NCBI GenBank assembly: GCA_024635855.1
Contig: JAGXHZ010000142.1
Location: 1 to 34,520 of the forward strand
Direction: 5' to 3'
Source of the DNA: Sulfuricurvum sp.
GTDB lineage: Bacteria; Campylobacterota; Campylobacteria; Campylobacterales; Sulfurimonadaceae
DNA: 34,520 bases
Under the pieces are notes generated by a model, which had not been told where the DNA came from, made no database searches, and saw only the letters and a program-made list of their open reading frames with translations. Positions within the stretch are counted from its first letter, which is position 1, and each line of letters begins with the position of its first letter. The translations under genes and the position numbers were made by a program. Below, in pieces: positions 25,978-33,784 of this stretch.

Positions 25978-27026
25978 GTTGGATGGTTGCACTCTTAGTT
26001 TTATCCCTTCTTATTTTTCTCCACGAACTGGGGCACTATAGCGCAGCACGTTTTTTTGGTGTCTACGTCGAAGTATTCAGCATCGGATTTGGGAAAAAAC
26101 TTGCCTCATTTAAAGCGTTTGGAACACAATGGCAAATATCCGCTATTCCTCTAGGCGGCTATGTCAAAATGAAAGGGCAAGACGACCTTGACCCAACCGC
26201 TATTAGCAGTGATAACGACAGCTATAATTCCAAAAAACCGTGGCAACGAATCATCATTCTCCTCTCAGGCCCTCTGGCAAATTTCCTTACTGCATGGATA
26301 CTTTTTTACGCGATTGCCCTTGGCGGACCACAAGCACTCTCTCCCGTCATAGGAACCGTATTAAAAGATTCTCCCGCACAAAATGCAGGACTTCAAAGCA
26401 ATGATAAAATTCTCTCAATCAACGGCACTGCCATCACCCAGTGGAATGAAATCTCCGACGCTATAAAATCTTCTACGGGAACACTGACATTAGCCGTTGA
26501 GCGCAATGAAACACAGCTTTTCATCCCTCTCACCCCTCGCATCACGGAAGCAACTAATATTTTTAAAGAAAAAATTCAACAACGGATGGTAGGAATAGGT
26601 GCTTCTGGCGCAACGCATACCCTCCATCTTAGTTTTATTGAGACACTAGAATATGCCTCAACACAAACCTACGAAACCTCTTTTCTTATTTTTCAAAGTG
26701 TTCAAAAGCTCCTTACGGGAGTCGTTCCAGCCAAAGAAGTAGGCGGAGTAGTTAGTATCGTTCAAATCACAGCAGATGCTACCGCGTATGGATGGATGAG
26801 CCTCTTTTTCTTTGCCGCTCTTATTTCAGTCAATCTTGGGGTTCTTAATCTTCTCCCAATACCTGCTTTGGATGGAGGTCATATCGTCTTTAATCTTTAT
26901 GAGATGATTCGTCGTAAAGCGCCCAGCGAAGAAGTTATCACAAAACTCACAATTGGCGGATGGGTCTTGTTGATGGGACTTATGGCTTTAGGACTTTATA
27001 ATGATATTACAAGGCTCACGCAATGA
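25974..27026 (+). CDS. rseP: Site-2 membrane metalloprotease RseP
   Basis: A 350-residue intramembrane zinc protease. HELGH at 17-21 in the first helix binds zinc and LDGGH near the C-terminus supplies the third ligand. One PDZ domain covers about 115-190 (GTVLKDSPAQNAGLQSNDKI). IPLGGYVKMKGQDD is the conserved membrane-reentrant strand. In other bacteria it cuts anti-sigma factors and leftover signal peptides; the target here is unknown. It overlaps pgsA and yggS by four bases each. Confidence 0.95.
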   Translation: MSWMVALLVLSLLIFLHELGHYSAARFFGVYVEVFSIGFGKKLASFKAFGTQWQISAIPLGGYVKMKGQDDLDPTAISSDNDSYNSKKPWQRIIILLSGPLANFLTAWILFYAIALGGPQALSPVIGTVLKDSPAQNAGLQSNDKILSINGTAITQWNEISDAIKSSTGTLTLAVERNETQLFIPLTPRITEATNIFKEKIQQRMVGIGASGATHTLHLSFIETLEYASTQTYETSFLIFQSVQKLLTGVVPAKEVGGVVSIVQITADATAYGWMSLFFFAALISVNLGVLNLLPIPALDGGHIVFNLYEMIRRKAPSEEVITKLTIGGWVLLMGLMALGLYNDITRLTQ

Positions 27027-27694
27027 CAACTTTAGAACAAAAACTGCATTTTGACGCAATAATTGAGCGAATCGAAAAAGCACGATTACGTGTCAGTGAT
27101 CACCATATTGTTAAAATCGTTGCTGCTAGTAAGTACGTGGGAAGCGATGAAATACGCTCACTTTACAATATTGGTCAGCGTGCATTTGGAGAAAATAAAG
27201 TTCAAGATATGAAAATAAAAGTTGATCTTCTCGAAGATCTGCCTCTTGAGTGGCATTTCATCGGAACATTGCAAAAAAATAAGATTAATCAGCTTATTAG
27301 TCTTAATCCTTACATGATTCACTCTATCGATTCACTTGATCTCGCTTACGCACTCAATGAGCGACTGATGCGTGAGGGGAAAATACTCCGAGCTCTTGTG
27401 CAAGTTAATTCTGCCTACGAAGAGAGTAAATCTGGTTTTAATCCGGATGAATTTATCGATACGTACACTCAAATAACATCTGAATGTCCAAACCTTCAGC
27501 TCATGGGAATCATGAGTATCGGTGCGCACAGCGATGAAACAAAAATTATCCAAAAAAGCTTTGAAATCACCCATTCGTTGTTTGAAAAAATTCCCAATGC
27601 GACAGTATGTTCCATGGGGATGAGCGGTGATTTTGAACTTGCCATAGAGTGTGGCTCTAATCTTGTCAGATTGGGTTCACTCCTTTTTAAATAG
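27023..27694 (+). CDS. yggS: PLP-binding homeostasis protein YggS/PLPBP
   Basis: A 223-residue pyridoxal-phosphate carrier protein of the alanine racemase N-terminal fold. Lys37 in VAASKYVG holds PLP. FGENKVQDM, WHFIGTLQKNK and the C-terminal SMGMSGDFELAIECGSNLVR are all diagnostic. The family keeps vitamin B6 and amino-acid pools in balance and has no known catalytic activity. It ends the pgsA-rseP-yggS operon. Confidence 0.96.
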   Translation: MTTLEQKLHFDAIIERIEKARLRVSDHHIVKIVAASKYVGSDEIRSLYNIGQRAFGENKVQDMKIKVDLLEDLPLEWHFIGTLQKNKINQLISLNPYMIHSIDSLDLAYALNERLMREGKILRALVQVNSAYEESKSGFNPDEFIDTYTQITSECPNLQLMGIMSIGAHSDETKIIQKSFEITHSLFEKIPNATVCSMGMSGDFELAIECGSNLVRLGSLLFK

Positions 27695-27737
27695 GTATAA
27701 TTTTGAATAATTATAATGAAAAGTGATAGTTTTATGA

Positions 27738-27743
27738 TATAAT
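27738..27743 (+). promoter_or_regulatory. Probable -10 upstream of the GGDEF-EAL gene
   Basis: TATAAT lies 34 bases before the TTG at 27778. The surrounding 80 bases are strongly AT-rich. No convincing -35 box is seen. Confidence 0.4.
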
Positions 27744-27777
27744 AATTTTTATATAGATATTGAAGTTGGAGTAGGTT

Positions 27778-29973
27778 TTGAATAAGATTCGAATACGAGC
27801 AACCCTATATGCAATGGGGATTGTTATTGCCCTTATTGCCTATTTTGTTTACTCCATTCTCCAAGATAAAAAACGTGTTTTAGAAGAAAAAACTCATTCC
27901 CACCGTGAACTTCTCAAAAACGCTTTTGAACTTTCCATGCTTGATACCGAAAAAGGCCTCAACCACTATGCTTGTAAAATGCTCAGCGATCATCGGATCG
28001 TTGATGCGTTTGAAGCGGGTGATCGTAACGCACTCTATGCCCTTTCCCTTCCCTATTTTAACGAAGCACACACACGTGGTGAAGCAGATTTAACCGGTTT
28101 CATTCATGCGGATGGCGTTCATTTTCTTCGCTTGCAAGATCCGAAAAAATTTGGGGATAACATATCCAAAAAACGACCAATCATTGCACAAGCAATCCAA
28201 TCACGCCGTCCAATAACCTCTCTGGATGTAACCATTTACAATATCTCTATTATCAGTATTTTACCTATTTTTAAAGAGGGAAAATTTTTAGGGATACTCC
28301 AAGTAGCCGCCAATATCAACCGTATACAAGATCGTCTCAACGCCCATTCTGGAATTAAATCAGCCTTGGCTTTTGACAGTAAAATTCTTAGCGATGTCCT
28401 TCCCTCACAAACGAAACTAAAACATTATGAAAACTACTCAATTATCTCTTCCAATGACCCTTTGTTTGAACATTTACCGAGCAAGTATGCGTTTGATTAT
28501 TCCATTCGTCATACGATAGGAGAAACCACCTACATCATTGCCTCTCGAGAGTTACGTACTTATTCGAATAAATCTATTGCACGGATAGTCTGCGCCCTTG
28601 ATATTACATATGATGAAGTAACTTATACGAAGGAAATAAGCAATTTACTTCTTGCCAGTGCTACAATGCTTATTCTTCTTGGTCTCATTTTACACATCGG
28701 GTTTAAATCCCTCATACGACGAATAAACCGTAAATCAGCTAAACTTAATGAACAACTGCGCCAACAGCTCTATACCGATTCACTGACGAAATTACCAAAC
28801 CGAAAAGCCCTGATTGAAAACATACATGACCAAAAACACCTCGGTATTCTCCTCATCAATATTGATAATTTTAAAGAAATCAATGATTTATACGGTCACG
28901 GAATAGGAGACAAGCTTTTACAAGCCGTTGGAGAATCAATCCAAAAAATTGCGGTAACGTATACCCTTTTTCTTTATAAAATGCCCTCAGATGAATACGC
29001 ACTGTTACTTAATGATAATCTAAATACCAAAACATTTGATCAAATGTGTCACGCTATTCTTCACTCTCTTAACGAAACCTATTATGAAATTGACGGGATT
29101 ACTATTTTGGCAACCGTTAGTATTGGAGCCGACTTCTGTCTCGAATCCCGATGTGATTTGATTGGCAGGGCTGATATGGCACTCAAAACAGCCAAAAAAC
29201 AGAGTTTGTCGTTCTTAAAATACAATGAATCTCTCCTTATCAAAGAGGAGTATCTCAACAATATTTTATGGAGTAAAAAACTAAAAGACGCCATAGATGA
29301 TCAGCGTTTTGTTCTCTATTATCAAGGTATTCACGATACAACCACGCAAGATATTTATGAATATGAAGCACTCATACGCCTTATCGACACCGATGGCTCG
29401 ATCATCCCTCCGAATACTTTTTTAGAGATTGCTAAAAAGTCGCGCCTCTATCCCCACATTACCAAATTTGTTATTCGCACTATTTTCGAACAGCTTCGTA
29501 CGACACCGCATCGTTATTCGATCAATCTCTCCATTGCTGACATTTTAAATTCGGAAATGAAAACGATGCTCTATTCTTTTTTAAGGGAATCCGATGTCGG
29601 AAATCGGCTTATTTTTGAAATCTTAGAGAGTGAAGGTATTGAAAATCATACTGAGGTTACGAACTTTATCACTCATGTTAAAGCATTTGGATGTCGTATC
29701 GCCATCGATGATTTCGGAACGGGATACTCAAACTTTGCTCACATATTACGACTGAATGTTGACTTCATCAAAATTGATGCATCTCTCATTAAAAATCTTG
29801 ATGTGGATCTAAGCGCACAGGATATTGTTCGTACCATTGTTGAATTCGCTCATCGTCTTAACATCAAAACCGTTGCGGAATTCGTTCATTCACAAGATGT
29901 GTATGATGAATGCCAAGACTTAGGAATTGATTATGTGCAAGGGTACCATTTAAGTAAACCAAAACCCCTTTAA
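27778..29973 (+). CDS. Membrane cyclic-di-GMP phosphodiesterase with degenerate GGDEF and intact EAL
   Basis: A 731-residue protein. Membrane helices lie at about 7-27 and 290-308, with a Cache-like periplasmic sensor between them. The GGDEF domain (~330-490) has its active-site loop replaced by PSDEY at 403-407, so cyclase activity is unlikely. The EAL domain keeps the expected catalytic set: EAL at 530-532, Asn583, Glu614 (FEILESEG), Asp644-Asp645 (DDFGTGYS), Lys665, Glu701 and Gln721. It should break down c-di-GMP in response to an external signal, with the GGDEF domain perhaps binding GTP as a regulator. Start is TTG with GGAGTAGG upstream. It could influence the Lap-type adhesin, since LapD systems read c-di-GMP; that link is inference. 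Its stop overlaps the convergent kinase gene by four bases. Confidence 0.92.
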   Translation: MNKIRIRATLYAMGIVIALIAYFVYSILQDKKRVLEEKTHSHRELLKNAFELSMLDTEKGLNHYACKMLSDHRIVDAFEAGDRNALYALSLPYFNEAHTRGEADLTGFIHADGVHFLRLQDPKKFGDNISKKRPIIAQAIQSRRPITSLDVTIYNISIISILPIFKEGKFLGILQVAANINRIQDRLNAHSGIKSALAFDSKILSDVLPSQTKLKHYENYSIISSNDPLFEHLPSKYAFDYSIRHTIGETTYIIASRELRTYSNKSIARIVCALDITYDEVTYTKEISNLLLASATMLILLGLILHIGFKSLIRRINRKSAKLNEQLRQQLYTDSLTKLPNRKALIENIHDQKHLGILLINIDNFKEINDLYGHGIGDKLLQAVGESIQKIAVTYTLFLYKMPSDEYALLLNDNLNTKTFDQMCHAILHSLNETYYEIDGITILATVSIGADFCLESRCDLIGRADMALKTAKKQSLSFLKYNESLLIKEEYLNNILWSKKLKDAIDDQRFVLYYQGIHDTTTQDIYEYEALIRLIDTDGSIIPPNTFLEIAKKSRLYPHITKFVIRTIFEQLRTTPHRYSINLSIADILNSEMKTMLYSFLRESDVGNRLIFEILESEGIENHTEVTNFITHVKAFGCRIAIDDFGTGYSNFAHILRLNVDFIKIDASLIKNLDVDLSAQDIVRTIVEFAHRLNIKTVAEFVHSQDVYDECQDLGIDYVQGYHLSKPKPL

Positions 29974-30953
29974 GCAAGTGTAATAACGAATCCTTTTTCT
30001 TCTCCCTCAAAAAGAGCTATATTGCCTCCGTGGGCTTTTGAAATCTCTTTTGATAGAACCAATCCCAATCCATTACCTCGCTCTTTGGTACTTTTAAACG
30101 CCTCAAAAAGCCATTTTTCATTTTCTATGGGAATACCTGAATCCGTAATCACAAAGTGATGTTTTTCCTGCGCATACGAATAAGTCATAACAACTTGACC
30201 CTCTTCTTCCTCATCCAGTTCAATGGCATCAATGGCATTAAAAACAAAATTACTAAACAGCATCACTAAAAGATCCAAATCTCCACTAAGCTCAAAATTC
30301 TCTTCAGGAAATATAAATTCAATTTTTTTAGCGTAACTGTAATAGCCAATAGCATGATGAAGTTCACGAGCAATACTTTCCCATGACAAAACGCTTTTCT
30401 GCGCCTGTACCCCCTTAGAAAACATGAGAGTAGCTTTAATAATTCGCTCAATGCGATAGAGTGATTTTTGTATTTCAGTGACTATTGGCTTGTTTTCTTC
30501 CTGAACTCTTTTCATCAACGTCGAAGTGAGCAAAGCAATAGCACCGATAGGGTTGCGTATCTCATGAGAGAGATGCGCTGCCATCTGTCCCATAGTTGCG
30601 AGGTTTTCTTTTCGCTTCTGCTCAGTTATATCGGTTGCGCTTAGGAGATGCTTCTCATTATGATGGGCTGATTTGATGAGATAGGAACGCTCATCAAAAT
30701 TCACTTCATAGTCTTCTTCACCGTATCTCAATATATCAAACAGCTGTTCAAGAACTTTTGCTTGAGAATTTTGTAAAAAAATCTTTCCGTCTTCTTCCAC
30801 AATCCAAATCGCATTGGGTAAAAATTCGATTACCTGCTCTATGGTTAGCTGAAGATGGTTGTAAGAGTGACGCAATGCCACATACTCCTCTTCAACCCGA
30901 TACGTCTGATCGATAAGGGCTTTGAGCTCTTCTGGTGAAACCATCTCAGCCAT
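29970..30953 (-). CDS. flgS: Cytoplasmic sensor histidine kinase, probable FlgS
   Basis: A 327-residue kinase without membrane helices. A PAS-like domain (LPNAIWIVEEDGKIFLQNS) is followed by a phospho-acceptor box LSHEIRNPIG with His130. The ATPase domain has NFVFNAIDAIE, ITDSG and ERGNGLGL. The layout and wording closely match Campylobacter/Helicobacter FlgS as I recall it. FlgS senses assembly of the flagellar export apparatus and phosphorylates FlgR to switch on sigma-54 flagellar genes. FlgR is not in the window. It shares one base with the preceding aminopeptidase gene, so the two are in one operon. A different cytoplasmic NtrB-like kinase is the alternative. Confidence 0.85.
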   Translation of the reverse strand: MAEMVSPEELKALIDQTYRVEEEYVALRHSYNHLQLTIEQVIEFLPNAIWIVEEDGKIFLQNSQAKVLEQLFDILRYGEEDYEVNFDERSYLIKSAHHNEKHLLSATDITEQKRKENLATMGQMAAHLSHEIRNPIGAIALLTSTLMKRVQEENKPIVTEIQKSLYRIERIIKATLMFSKGVQAQKSVLSWESIARELHHAIGYYSYAKKIEFIFPEENFELSGDLDLLVMLFSNFVFNAIDAIELDEEEEGQVVMTYSYAQEKHHFVITDSGIPIENEKWLFEAFKSTKERGNGLGLVLSKEISKAHGGNIALFEGEEKGFVITLA

Positions 30954-32191
30954 TAATACTCACCAATATTCAAAAGAATCTGCTTCAAACCGTATGCATC
31001 GCTAACTCCCGCCAACTCTCGAATCGAATGCATCGCAAGGGTCGGTACACCCACATCAATCGTCTCAACGCCAAGCCTTGTTGCCGTAATGGGACCAATG
31101 GTTGAACCGCATCCCATATCACTGCGGGTCACAAATGTCTGTGTTACTACTTCTATAGCCTGCGCACACTGTACAAAACGTCCTTGAGTACGAGAGCTGG
31201 TTGCATAACGCTGATTGGAGTTGATTTTAATCGCCACTCCTCGATTGAGAAGCGGTGCATGCTCACTCTCATGTTTGGAGGGAAAATTTGGATGCTGAGC
31301 ATGAGCATTGTCACACGATACCATGAGCGATTGACGCATTAATACAGAGAAATTCTCCCCTGCGATACGGCGTAAAACCTCTTCCAAAAATGTCCCCCCT
31401 GCCCCGACATGCGAATCACTTCCCACCTCTTCATGATCCATACACGCCAAAATCATTGGATTTTTGCACTCCACCAATGCACTTAATCCCACATAGCAGC
31501 TTAACAGATTATCCAACCGCGCCGAGGAGATAAACTCTTCTCTAATCCCGAGTAATGACCCTTTTTGAACGTCATAAAAACTAAGCTCATGAGCGAGCAG
31601 TTTTCCGTCACTCACACCCGCTTCCTCCATAATCCATGATGAAAAATCAAAATTTTCTTCGCAGGAAATCATCGGAACGATATCGGTTTGGGCATTAATC
31701 GAATGCGATGAATTTACATCGCGGTCAAGATGGATCGCAAGCGATGAAATAATCCCTATCGGGCGTTTGAAGTCAATTAATTTTTCGCAACGCTTTTTAG
31801 TCTCATCCAAATAAACAATCCGCCCAGCAAGACTGAGATCACGATCAAACCAGGGGTTCAGCAACACTCCGCCATACGGTTCAACACCAAGCCTCACGGT
31901 TCCGGCACTTTTCGTGACAGGGTTGGGTTTAAGACGCAAATTCGGAGAATCGGTATGCGCTCCCACGATAGTGTATCCTTTTTCAACCGAAGGAGGATAG
32001 GTAAAGGCGATGATAGAAGAATCATTACGGGTAACGTAATAGCCTTTTTCTTCTTCCAAATTCCAATGCTCACACTCATCGAGCTTTTGAAAACCTTTCA
32101 TCTCCAAAACGTTCGCCATCTGAGCAACGGCATGAAAAGGCGTCACCGATGCATCGATAAATTGGATTAGTTCTTCGTTAAATTTGCGCAT
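30953..32191 (-). CDS. apeB: M18-family aminopeptidase
   Basis: A 412-residue zinc aminopeptidase of the aspartyl-aminopeptidase family, which forms large tetrahedral complexes and trims acidic or neutral N-terminal residues. Metal-binding and catalytic motifs are VGAHTDSPNLRLKPNP, MDHEEVGS and SCDNAHAQHPNF, and the C-terminal DMGCGSTIGPI followed by GVPTLAMHSIREL is typical. No signal peptide is present, so it is cytoplasmic. It overlaps flgS by one base; a functional link is not obvious. Confidence 0.94.
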   Translation of the reverse strand: MRKFNEELIQFIDASVTPFHAVAQMANVLEMKGFQKLDECEHWNLEEEKGYYVTRNDSSIIAFTYPPSVEKGYTIVGAHTDSPNLRLKPNPVTKSAGTVRLGVEPYGGVLLNPWFDRDLSLAGRIVYLDETKKRCEKLIDFKRPIGIISSLAIHLDRDVNSSHSINAQTDIVPMISCEENFDFSSWIMEEAGVSDGKLLAHELSFYDVQKGSLLGIREEFISSARLDNLLSCYVGLSALVECKNPMILACMDHEEVGSDSHVGAGGTFLEEVLRRIAGENFSVLMRQSLMVSCDNAHAQHPNFPSKHESEHAPLLNRGVAIKINSNQRYATSSRTQGRFVQCAQAIEVVTQTFVTRSDMGCGSTIGPITATRLGVETIDVGVPTLAMHSIRELAGVSDAYGLKQILLNIGEY

Positions 32192-32203
32192 AATTACTTC
32201 TTT

Positions 32204-32455
32204 TTAGTAAACTTCTTTTCGGTGAGCGATACGAATCAAGGTAATAACCAAAATATTATTTTCCTTTAAATAGACAATCCGATAATCTCCTGCTCGTTTA
32301 CGAAATTTCCCTTTATGATTGCCTTTTAATGACTTATCATTTGTAAAAACTCCACTTTCTAGATCTTTAATCTTCATCCAAACAAGTTTTTGATCTTCAG
32401 AGCCGATTGCTTCGAGTTCTTTAAAAACAGTCTTTGGAATGATAACTTTATACAT
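32204..32455 (-). CDS. RelE/ParE-family toxin
   Basis: An 83-residue RelE-superfamily mRNA interferase-type toxin. The core runs FKELEAIGSEDQKLVWMKI then LKGNHKGKFRKRAGDYRIVY and ends LIRIAHRKEVY, with the basic residues expected of this family. It overlaps the antitoxin gene by eight bases and lies 12 bases from apeB. It is in the classical order, antitoxin first. Confidence 0.9.
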   Translation of the reverse strand: MYKVIIPKTVFKELEAIGSEDQKLVWMKIKDLESGVFTNDKSLKGNHKGKFRKRAGDYRIVYLKENNILVITLIRIAHRKEVY

Positions 32456-32678
32456 TCAATCCCAGCTTGAGAGCAACTTCTTCGAGAGTATACACTTCGC
32501 TTTTTCCACTTTTAATGTCATCGATGCGCTTATCACTAATTATCTCATCGAGAGTATCAAAGTAAGCACTCACCGCTTTTTCAATCAAATAAGTACGTGA
32601 CCGATCCAACTCTTGAGCATACTGATCCAAATCAGCCAGAAGTGTTTCATCAATACGAATATTAATCGCTTTTTTCAT
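32448..32678 (-). CDS. Ribbon-helix-helix antitoxin of the RelE-type pair
   Basis: A 76-residue antitoxin. Residues 1-45 are a ribbon-helix-helix domain (MKKAINIRIDETLLADLDQY, then AQELDRSRTYLIEKAVSAYF). The acidic C-terminus (IISDKRIDDIKSGKS, EEVALKLG) should bind and block the toxin. AGGAG precedes the ATG. The gene starts 18 bases from a palindromic operator that covers its own -10 element. Confidence 0.9.
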   Translation of the reverse strand: MKKAINIRIDETLLADLDQYAQELDRSRTYLIEKAVSAYFDTLDEIISDKRIDDIKSGKSEVYTLEEVALKLGLNV

Positions 32679-32695
32679 TGTCTACTCCTGTAGAG

Positions 32696-32721
32696 TTTTG
32701 TAGATACATTATACTACAAAA
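32696..32721 (-). promoter_or_regulatory. Operator-promoter of the RelE-type toxin-antitoxin operon
   Basis: The 8-base arms TTTTGTAG (32696-32703) and CTACAAAA (32714-32721) enclose a ten-base spacer. The spacer holds a minus-strand TATAAT (32713-32708), so a bound repressor would cover the -10 box. A further CTAC-TCCT-GTAG palindrome at 32682-32693 surrounds the ribosome binding site. The repeated GTAG half-sites fit a ribbon-helix-helix repressor acting on its own promoter. Confidence 0.7.
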
Positions 32722-32759
32722 TTATTTCAACTCACCTCAGTGATTGCCAATTCTTTTTT

Positions 32760-33056
32760 TTACGCAACTTGCAGTTTTTTAATCTTTTGAATTGATTCAT
32801 ATTCTTGCATATAGGCTTGATACAAATCAAAATTATCCTGTAGTGTCATCCAAAATTGTGGTGTTGTACCGAAATATTCGGAGAGTTTACGTGCCATTAC
32901 CGCACTAATACCCCATTTTTGGTTGTAAAGTTCGCTTAGAGTCTTGATCCCTACGCCGAGATCTTCCGCCATACGTGCTTGCGTAAGCCCAAGCGGTTCA
33001 GCAAATTCGAGTTTGAGGATGATACCCGGATGAGTGGATGGTCGGATTTCTTTCAT
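32760..33056 (-). CDS. higA: HigA-type helix-turn-helix antitoxin, without visible HigB partner
   Basis: A 98-residue HigA-family regulator. It opens with the family motif RPSTHPGIILKLEFAEPLGL, then a helix-turn-helix (TQARMAEDLGVGIKTLSELY) and EYFGTTPQFWMTLQDNFDLY. AAAGGAAA lies before the ATG. HigB normally lies just upstream in the operon; here the upstream 51 bases hold only a 28-bp repeat, so no toxin partner is present on that side. It may be a relic or a free-standing regulator. Confidence 0.85.
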   Translation of the reverse strand: MKEIRPSTHPGIILKLEFAEPLGLTQARMAEDLGVGIKTLSELYNQKWGISAVMARKLSEYFGTTPQFWMTLQDNFDLYQAYMQEYESIQKIKKLQVA

Positions 33057-33078
33057 CGTTTTTCCTTTAAATTTAATT

Positions 33079-33106
33079 CGTCATTCCCGACTTGATCGGG
33101 AATCCA
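33079..33106 (+). repeat. 28-bp inverted repeat, left copy (dRS3-like)
   Basis: The element contains 8-base arms ATTCCCGA and TCGGGAAT around CTTGA, with CGTC before and CCA after. It is the exact reverse complement of 33752-33779. The ATTCCC-N8-GGGAAT core has the form of Neisseria dRS3 repeats, known targets for mobile DNA there. It begins one base beyond the stop codon of the membrane protein gene. Confidence 0.9.
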
Positions 33107-33107
33107 G

Positions 33108-33734
33108 CTAAGATGTAAAAATATTAAGTATACCATGAAATAACGTCGCTATAAGATGCAAAGCAATCCCTAAATAAAGTACATTCATCTGCCATCCATA
33201 CCATCGGATTTCAGTTTCATAGTTTTTAATGTATTTTTTTTCTTCTTCATTGAGTGGCAAACCGTTGATTCGTTTATAAAATGATTCGATTATATCCAGT
33301 TCTTGAAAGCTTTGATTGGTAACACATAAAGGTTTTTTAAACCCGCTGGCATTTGTGACAGCATCATTTTTCCCGATCAAAATTAAAAATGCACTAACAA
33401 AATATAGAGGTATTAGTAGTGCCCAGTTTGAATATATTATGAAAATCGCAAGAGTAATAAGGTGAAAAGGAACTGAAATACTTAAAATTTGGTCAATGAA
33501 GAGAGCCTTTTTATCAGCACGTTTATAAATCGCATATTCAACTTCTTCTTGTGGTGTTAACTGTTCTTTGGCTCCAAGATCAAATTGGCGCAATTTGAGT
33601 CGATGAAGTCGAATAGATTCATTGCGTATAGCTTGATTTTGAAAACAAAAAGGCTTATTTGTATACGATAAATATCCACTCACCAGTAAAGCAATCCCAG
33701 ATACAACATATACTGGCATGATCCAAAGTGGCAT
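33108..33734 (-). CDS. Membrane protein of unknown function with internal duplication
   Basis: A 208-residue protein I do not recognise, with about four membrane helices (near 5-24, 80-98, 99-120 and 182-203). It seems to be two related halves: NKPFCFQNQ, LTPQEEVEYAIYK and VPFHLI in the first correspond to KKPLCVTNQ, LNEEEKKYIKNYE and IALHLI in the second. Each half is a membrane segment, a Cys-x-x-N-Gln loop, a charged helix and another membrane segment. GGGG lies upstream of the ATG. The gene is the only one between two perfect 28-bp inverted repeats, suggesting a movable cassette. Confidence 0.75.
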   Translation of the reverse strand: MPLWIMPVYVVSGIALLVSGYLSYTNKPFCFQNQAIRNESIRLHRLKLRQFDLGAKEQLTPQEEVEYAIYKRADKKALFIDQILSISVPFHLITLAIFIIYSNWALLIPLYFVSAFLILIGKNDAVTNASGFKKPLCVTNQSFQELDIIESFYKRINGLPLNEEEKKYIKNYETEIRWYGWQMNVLYLGIALHLIATLFHGILNIFTS

Positions 33735-33751
33735 ATTTCCCCTTTTTTAGT

Positions 33752-33779
33752 TGGATTCCCGATCAAGTCGGGAATGACG
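33752..33779 (-). repeat. 28-bp inverted repeat, right copy (dRS3-like)
   Basis: Perfect reverse complement of the copy at 33079-33106. It lies between polA (stop at 33785-33787) and the start of the membrane protein gene. As RNA it could form an eight-base-pair stem, but no T-run follows, so a role as polA terminator is doubtful. Confidence 0.9.
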
Positions 33780-33784
33780 AGAGA

